Shown here: positions 22,841 through 24,065 of the stretch, piece after piece | Layout: the number at the start of each line of letters is the position of its first letter | How positions within the stretch are numbered: the stretch's first letter is position 1 | Source: a virus | Length of the DNA stretch: 24,065 bases | IMG/VR virus record: IMGVR_UViG_3300010413_000345 | Span: 1-24,065 of that record | Strand: one strand, 5' to 3' | Notes under the pieces: model-generated | The model's input: the letters and a program-made list of their open reading frames with translations, nothing else | Database searches by the model: none | What the model was told of the DNA's origin: nothing | Translations under genes and position numbers: made by a program

Positions 22841-22960
22841 ATGCCAGAGCTAGTATTCTGGATGGAGGTCGTACACGTTGCCGTTCTGATCCTGCTCGGT
22901 GGCGCTATGGCTGCCGTCATTATCGGAGCGTACAAGCTGATTAAATCAATACTCGGCTGA
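22841..22960 (+). CDS. Small single-helix membrane protein, 39 residues
   Basis: MPELVFWMEVVHVAVLILLG is followed by GAMAAVIIGAYKLIKSILG: one membrane helix of about 23 residues, a short N-terminal part and a positive C-terminal end. The start is ATG 22841 with AAGGA seven to eight bases upstream, four bases after the previous stop. Such small membrane proteins in early phage operons can act in membrane change or superinfection control, but nothing here decides. It is too small for a typical lysis holin. Confidence 0.65.
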   Translation: MPELVFWMEVVHVAVLILLGGAMAAVIIGAYKLIKSILG

Positions 22961-22966
22961 TCGTCC

Positions 22967-23012
22967 GAGGGGACCGCGCCGGCAGCGGTACGGCCCTCCC
23001 GCATATCAGCGG
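22967..23012 (+). promoter_or_regulatory. GC-rich structured leader, second copy of the plan
   Basis: GAGGG (22967-22971) pairs with CCCTC (22994-22998), inner CCGC (22974-22977) with GCGG (22985-22988). A second hairpin CCGC-ATATCA-GCGG (22999-23012) follows just before GAGAGGAG and the ATG at 23030. It shares CCGAGG...CCGCGC and the six-base-loop hairpin with the leader at 22450-22500, although the sequences differ otherwise. Confidence 0.45.
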
Positions 23013-23029
23013 AGAGAGGAGAATAATAA

Positions 23030-23344
23030 ATGCGATCAGAATACAACGACCCGCAACTTGTCGCAAAGTGCATCCTGGCCCAGCTTGGAGGCAATCAATT
23101 CGTGGCCATGACCGGCGCACGGCAGCTTGTATCGGATTACCACTCGCTGCAATTCGGAGTTGGCCGCAATCATGCCGGCGTAAACAAGGTCCGAATCGTT
23201 CACAACGGCGCTGACCTGTATGATATGTACTGCTACAAGATCCGCAACCTGGAAGTCAAGCTACTCTCCCAGGATGAGGACATATACGCCGAGGATCTGC
23301 GCAAGGTATTTACCGAGCGCACCGGTCTGGACACTCACCTATAA
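23030..23344 (+). CDS. Conserved phage protein, 104 residues
   Basis: The segment GGNQFVAMTGARQLVSDYHS, followed by LQFGVGRN and VRIVHNGADLYDMYCYKIRN, matches a group of small phage and plasmid proteins I recognise without known function (N-x-F-V-x-M-T-G-A motif). It ends with AEDLRKVFTERTGLDTHL, also typical. Start at ATG 23030 behind GAGAGGAG. Probably cytoplasmic and early. Confidence 0.7.
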   Translation: MRSEYNDPQLVAKCILAQLGGNQFVAMTGARQLVSDYHSLQFGVGRNHAGVNKVRIVHNGADLYDMYCYKIRNLEVKLLSQDEDIYAEDLRKVFTERTGLDTHL

Positions 23345-23361
23345 ACCAAAATGGAGGTAAA

Positions 23362-23679
23362 ATGCTAAATCAAGACAGATTAAACCAATTAAAGGAAATC
23401 ATCGAAGTGCAAACCGAACTTTACTACATCGACAAATACGGCATGGCAAATATCGAGGTCCATTTGCCAAGCTGCAAAGTCAAAATTACTCCCGGCAAGA
23501 AATACACTAAAGTGGACCGAGGCGGCTCGGGAATGTATATGATCGACAATGAAACCGGGGTGATTTACGGCATAAAAGCCTATGGCAAGGTTCACAAGGG
23601 GCACACTTACGGAACCCTGGTTACCATAGAGCGGTTTAATTGGGGTGGATATAAAGCCGTCGAAAGGGAGATAGCTTGA
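23362..23679 (+). CDS. Conserved phage protein, 105 residues
   Basis: The centre CKVKITPGKKYTKVDRGGSG, then MYMIDNETGVIYGIKAYGKV and HKGHTYGTL, is a strand-rich block that I recognise from other phage genomes (K-Y-T-K/R-V-D with G-x-I-Y-G-I-K-A-Y-G). Function unknown. The start has GGAGGTAAA-ATG. The stop overlaps the next start by TGATG. Confidence 0.7.
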   Translation: MLNQDRLNQLKEIIEVQTELYYIDKYGMANIEVHLPSCKVKITPGKKYTKVDRGGSGMYMIDNETGVIYGIKAYGKVHKGHTYGTLVTIERFNWGGYKAVEREIA

Positions 23680-23843
23680 TGATCTGCCCACACTGCCTAA
23701 AAGAGATCCCCGACGATCTGCTGGCTAAACACCTGGCCGCAAAGGGAGGAAGGAGCACGTCCGAAGCTAAGAAGCAGGCCGCCCGGATAAACGGTCGCAA
23801 GGGAGGCCACAAACCAAAACCTGCAACACAACCCACCGAATAA
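23679..23843 (+). CDS. Small CxxC protein with RGG/KGG-type basic tail, 54 residues
   Basis: From ATG 23679 (sharing the A of the previous TGA) to TAA 23843. It opens with MICPHC, a CxxC knuckle, and continues with KGGRSTSEAKKQAARINGRK and GG, a basic helix pattern common in small phage and plasmid proteins (A-x-x-G-G-R-x-x-S-x-A-K). Likely nucleic-acid binding; the function is not known. Confidence 0.6.
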   Translation: MICPHCLKEIPDDLLAKHLAAKGGRSTSEAKKQAARINGRKGGHKPKPATQPTE

Positions 23844-23856
23844 GCCTACCACAAAA

Positions 23857-23887
23857 TAGGGGCGGTGCTCAACTGGCCGCCCTCCTA
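23857..23887. terminator. Terminator hairpin between convergent genes
   Basis: GGGCGG (23860-23865) pairs with CCGCCC (23877-23882), with flanking TAG/CTA partly extending the stem, and an 11-base loop. On the minus strand the stem is followed by TATTTTGT, a U-rich tail, so it suits the minus-strand gene best; it may act on both sides. Confidence 0.55.
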
Positions 23888-23889
23888 CC

Positions 23890-24048
23890 TCACAAAGCAT
23901 TAAAAGCTCTTTCAATTCTTTCCAATTCCCTTAAATACTTATTTACAGACATTTTAGCGCTGAATTGTCGCAGCATATATACATTTAGCGCCAGTTCCCG
24001 CAGTTTTCGCCGGCGTGCAAGGATCTTAGGACCTGTCAGTTGTCCCAT
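23890..24048 (-). CDS. Small basic helical protein (start uncertain, near window edge)
   Basis: From ATG 24048 to TGA 23890, 52 residues: MGQLTGPKILARRRKLRELA, then LNVYMLRQFSAKMSVNKYLR and ELERIERAFNAL. Almost all helix. The same frame is open to the window edge (V-F-K-R-T before the Met), so it may be the end of a longer gene. It converges with the rightward operon and is followed by the hairpin at 23857-23887, supporting a real transcript. Confidence 0.5.
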   Translation of the reverse strand: MGQLTGPKILARRRKLRELALNVYMLRQFSAKMSVNKYLRELERIERAFNAL

Positions 24049-24065
24049 CGTGCGCTTGAATACCG

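Noticed and set aside
22786-23094. Minus-strand ORF of 102 residues across the small membrane gene and the leader.
   Set aside because: It runs antisense to three genes with good ribosome sites and spans their junctions.

Overview
The window is a 24-kb piece of a tailed-phage genome (or prophage) whose head module is of the P22 podovirus type. The recognisable order on the minus strand is small terminase candidate, large terminase, then portal, scaffold, coat, and two tail adaptors of the P22 gp4 and gp10 types. No integrase, lysis gene, repressor, replication gene, tRNA, CRISPR array or insertion sequence was seen, so lifestyle cannot be decided. Four late genes encode Sec-type signal peptides and base composition is mid-range, so an uncultured Gram-negative host is likely, but nothing here names it.

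Layout. (1) 1-21585, minus strand: one long, tightly packed late operon read from right to left, with many ATGA, TAATG or TGAAATG stop/start junctions. It starts with four small genes and the terminase (19393-21585). Next come about 8 kb of accessory genes not found at this place in P22 (11297-19389): small Zn-ribbon and decoration-like proteins, a fibre-like protein with eleven 24-residue repeats, four small genes (two sharing a C-terminal tail), and three exported proteins (a 740-residue repeat protein, a LamG-like protein, and a beta-helix protein split by a frameshift). The canonical portal, scaffold, coat, decoration, gp4 and gp10 block follows (3497-11297). It ends with a long fibronectin-like fibre, another exported protein, an unknown protein and the start of a GNAT-like gene. 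(2) 21586-21896: a divergent control region with two TTGACA-type promoters pointing away from each other and a short dyad between them. (3) 21897-23843, plus strand: an early-type operon of small conserved phage proteins, two of them preceded by GC-rich leaders of similar fold. (4) 23844-24065: a hairpin terminator shared with a small convergent minus-strand gene.

The terminase, portal, scaffold and coat build and fill the capsid, and the gp4-like and gp10-like proteins close it. The most unusual part is the 8-kb block between terminase and portal. It carries several adhesin- or fibre-like beta proteins, three with signal peptides, although virions assemble in the cytoplasm. This may be a set of phage-made surface or secreted proteins, and is the best candidate here for an undescribed system.
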